The position numbers and the translations under genes are program-made. Under the pieces are notes generated by a model. That model saw nothing but the letters and a program-made list of their open reading frames with translations, searched no databases and was not told where the DNA came from. Shown here piece by piece: positions 4,712-6,319 of a stretch of DNA of 6,319 bases. The stretch covers positions 1 through 6,319 of the forward strand of contig JAZNAG010000132.1 in assembly GCA_045586405.1 (NCBI GenBank), in the 5' to 3' direction. Source of the stretch: SIG607 sp045586405. GTDB lineage: Bacteria > Bacillota > Clostridia > Oscillospirales > Acutalibacteraceae. Each line of letters begins with the position of its first letter. Positions within the stretch are counted from its first letter, which is position 1.

Positions 4712-5841
4712 CGGTAAATAAGGTAAGCTACAGAAATTTCAGAAACATAAGGCAAGCAGATATAGAATTTAAAGAGGGAGTAAACGTCCTTATCGGAAAT
4801 AATGCCGAGGGAAAGACAAATGCCCTTGAGGGAATATATCTTATGGCTTCCGGAAAGAGCTTCCGAACTCCGAGAGAACGTGAGATGGTGAAGTTTGGAG
4901 AGCCTTTCTTTGAAGTTTCTCTTACTATGGAAGATTTAAGCCGTGAGCAGGAATTATATTTTAAAGCCTACAACGGTGAAACTTCAAAACGTAGGGAATG
5001 TAAAAAAAACGGAGTTTCAATACCGAGAATATCCGAAATGATAGGAGTTTTCAGAGCTGTTCTGTTTTGTCCTGAACACCTTGCCATAGTAAAGGCAGGT
5101 CCGGCTGAAAGACGTTTGTTTCTCGATATAGCCCTGTGTCAGCTGAGACCGGTTTATTTGAAATCTCTCCAGAGATTTGGTAAAATACTCTCACAGAGAA
5201 ACGCTCTCCTAAAACAGCTTTCCGAGGGAGATGGAGATGTTACAGTTCTTGAAATATATTCCGAACAGCTTGCAAAAGAATCGGCACTTATATATAGGAT
5301 GAGAAATGAGTATATAAAAAGGCTTGATTTGTTTGTGAAAAAGTTTTTTTGTGAACTTTCGAGCAGTGCTGAAGGAGAAATATCAGAGATTCCCGAGATT
5401 AAATTTAAAAACAGCTTAAAAGAAGACCTACAAGCAAGTGAATCAGAAATATACGAAAAATATCTTCATCTTCTAAACTCAAATGTACAACGGGAAATTG
5501 CTGCAGGAATAACACTTTACGGCTCTCATAAAGACGATATAGAAATATATATTGACGGAAATGAGGCTAGACAGTTTGCATCCCAGGGTCAGCAGCGCTC
5601 CATTGCTCTTGCAATGAAGCTTGGGGAGGGTGAAATATCAATGGAATATTCAGGAGAATATCCCGTATTTCTCTTTGATGACGTTTTAAGTGAGCTTGAC
5701 CCGATGCGTCAGAAATTTATTCTTTCGCGGCTTGATAAAAGGCAGGTTATAATGACCACCTGCACACCACCGCCCGTTTCTAGTGATGCCAACTTTATAA
5801 ATGTTGACAGCGGTAATTATACGCTGTTTTACGAGAGGTAA
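4708..5841 (+). CDS. recF: DNA replication and repair protein RecF
   Basis: A 377-residue SMC-like ATPase that with RecO and RecR loads RecA at single-stranded gaps and helps restart stalled forks. Visible motifs: an N-terminal YRNFRNI, Walker A GNNAEGKTN (30-38), the RecF patch GPAERRLFLD (131-140), GSHKDDI (272-278, the family GPHRDDL element), the ABC-type signature ASQGQQRSIAL (291-301), and Walker B with D-loop FLFDDVLSELD (321-331). Between the head halves lies a charged helical arm (about 140-260). The length is typical. It begins inside the dnaN stop (ATGA, 4708-4711) without a strong ribosome binding site, consistent with coupling. The S4-domain gene rlbA/yaaA that stands between dnaN and recF in Bacillus is absent here. 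Confidence 0.98.
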   Translation: MTVNKVSYRNFRNIRQADIEFKEGVNVLIGNNAEGKTNALEGIYLMASGKSFRTPREREMVKFGEPFFEVSLTMEDLSREQELYFKAYNGETSKRRECKKNGVSIPRISEMIGVFRAVLFCPEHLAIVKAGPAERRLFLDIALCQLRPVYLKSLQRFGKILSQRNALLKQLSEGDGDVTVLEIYSEQLAKESALIYRMRNEYIKRLDLFVKKFFCELSSSAEGEISEIPEIKFKNSLKEDLQASESEIYEKYLHLLNSNVQREIAAGITLYGSHKDDIEIYIDGNEARQFASQGQQRSIALAMKLGEGEISMEYSGEYPVFLFDDVLSELDPMRQKFILSRLDKRQVIMTTCTPPPVSSDANFINVDSGNYTLFYER

Positions 5842-5843
5842 AT

Positions 5844-6107
5844 ATGTACGTTCACGCAGGAAATAACCGCCTTATCAGGACTCGCGAGATAATAGGAATA
5901 TTTGATATGGACACGGCAACCATTGCTCTGCCCACACGGGAATACCTTAAAAAAAAGGAACGTCTTGGCAGAATGATAAATATAAAGGAAGAAATACCAA
6001 AGTCATTCATAGTTACTGTGAATGATAGTGGCGAAGACACGGTATATGTTTCCCAAATATCCACACAGGCCATTGCCGGCAGGATAATTTCAGGTATAAA
6101 AGAATAA
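5844..6107 (+). CDS. remB: RemB-like DUF370 protein, extracellular matrix regulator family
   Basis: An 87-residue protein of the DUF370 family. In B. subtilis the corresponding gene between recF and gyrB is remB (yaaB), and its paralogue RemA is a DNA-binding activator of biofilm matrix and osmoprotection genes; the molecular role of RemB is less clear. The family start MYVHAGNNRLIRTREIIGIF is evident, followed by DMDTATIALPTREYLKKKER and the strand PKSFIVTVNDSGEDTVYVSQ. The C-terminal ISTQAIAGRIISG is slightly longer than in B. subtilis. The start at 5844 is backed by GAGAGGT (5833-5839), inside the last codons of recF, two bases before whose end the genes nearly meet, so the two are surely one operon. 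A matrix role in this organism is not shown by the sequence; the name rests on similarity and position. Confidence 0.88.
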   Translation: MYVHAGNNRLIRTREIIGIFDMDTATIALPTREYLKKKERLGRMINIKEEIPKSFIVTVNDSGEDTVYVSQISTQAIAGRIISGIKE

Positions 6108-6118
6108 GATTTCCGAAA

Positions 6119-6144
6119 TTTTTGCCCTTGTGGGCTTAAAAAAA
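6119..6144 (+). repeat. Short hairpin between remB and gyrB
   Basis: TTTTT (6119-6123), GCCC (6124-6127), loop TTGT (6128-6131), GGGC (6132-6135), TT and then AAAAAAA (6138-6144). The GC stem can be extended by T-A pairs across a TT/TT mismatch. No T-tract follows the stem on the plus strand and only A residues follow it on the minus strand, so it does not look like an intrinsic terminator. It sits four bases before the gyrB ribosome binding site and might influence gyrB translation or mRNA processing. Confidence 0.35.
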
Positions 6145-6161
6145 TACAGAGGTTATAAAAA

Positions 6162-6319
6162 ATGTCAGAACAAGTAAAAAATAGTTACGATGAAAGCCAA
6201 ATACAGGTACTTGAGGGTCTTGAAGCGGTAAGAAAACGTCCCGGTATGTATATCGGTTCCACTTCAATAAGAGGTCTTCATCATCTGGTTTACGAAATCG
6301 TTGATAACTCTATTGACGA
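6162..6319 (+). CDS. gyrB: DNA gyrase subunit B, N-terminal fragment
   Basis: The first 52 codons of gyrB, cut by the right window edge. GyrB is the ATPase subunit of gyrase, which introduces negative supercoils and relieves strain ahead of forks. The protein starts MSEQVKNSYDESQIQVLEGL and continues with the GHKL-ATPase sequences EAVRKRPGMYIGST (21-34) and RGLHHLVYEIVDNSID (37-52). These contain the probable catalytic Glu45 and the Mg-ATP-binding Asn49 (E. coli Glu42 and Asn46). The start is set by AGAGGT (6148-6153) eight bases upstream. The 54-base gap after remB could allow cotranscription; a weak promoter-like pair, TTGCCG-16-TATAAA (6073-6100), lies in the end of remB. GyrB rather than ParE is indicated mainly by its place beside recF. 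Confidence 0.96.
   Translation, partial: MSEQVKNSYDESQIQVLEGLEAVRKRPGMYIGSTSIRGLHHLVYEIVDNSID

Noticed and set aside
5949..5956. Run of eight A residues in remB as a frameshift site
   Set aside because: The frame is intact through it (Leu-Lys-Lys-Lys-Glu) and the downstream protein matches the family, so there is no need for slippage; A runs are common in this AT-rich sequence.
5852..6073. Minus-strand open frame opposite remB
   Set aside because: It is antisense to the well-supported remB frame and has no recognisable features.
1..6319. Search for mobile elements, CRISPR arrays, tRNA or rRNA genes, or a new defence or mobile system
   Set aside because: Every long open stretch belongs to the conserved origin gene cluster. 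No transposase, terminal repeats, spaced repeat arrays or structured RNA genes are visible.

Overview
This window is a replication-origin neighbourhood of a low-GC, Gram-positive chromosome, most likely from the class Clostridia. The evidence is the gene order yidC-yidD-rnpA-rpmH <- | -> dnaA-dnaN-recF-remB-gyrB, strong AGGAGG-type ribosome binding sites, AT-rich spacers, heavy use of ATA and AGA codons, a YidC without the large periplasmic domain of Gram-negative bacteria, and a RemB/DUF370 gene between recF and gyrB. The protein style (for example the YidC cytoplasmic hairpin and the DnaA domain IV) suggests a gut-type Oscillospiraceae/Ruminococcaceae relative, but that finer placement is a guess.

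Left arm, minus strand (1-1558): rpmH (L34) is read leftward, followed by a 217-base structured spacer, then rnpA (RNase P protein), yidD overlapping rnpA by four bases, and the 5' part of yidC, which runs off the left edge. These genes couple ribosome and tRNA maturation with membrane protein insertion. rpmH itself is too short to stand out as an open frame but is complete.

Divergent control region (1559-1823): a consensus promoter for the rpmH operon (TTGACA-18-TATAAT on the minus strand) whose -10 is overlapped by a perfect DnaA box, and a dnaA promoter with an extended -10 (TGATATAAT) on the plus strand.

Right arm, plus strand (1824-6319): dnaA (initiator), a 281-base non-coding spacer, dnaN (sliding clamp), recF (overlapping dnaN by four bases), remB (DUF370) and the first 52 codons of gyrB. 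The dnaA-dnaN spacer has the anatomy of a bacterial oriC: a same-strand cluster of DnaA boxes just after dnaA, then two more box-like sequences, a short C-rich tract, six consecutive DnaA-trio units (CTA) and an AT-rich unwinding stretch ending at the dnaN ribosome binding site.

No mobile element, CRISPR array, tRNA, rRNA or clearly new system is present. The points of real interest are departures from the textbook versions: a DnaA recognition loop shortened by one residue together with TTATAAACA-type boxes, a YidC in which the conserved groove arginine aligns with glutamine, no rlbA/yaaA gene between dnaN and recF, and an rpmH-rnpA spacer carrying two related CCCG hairpins.
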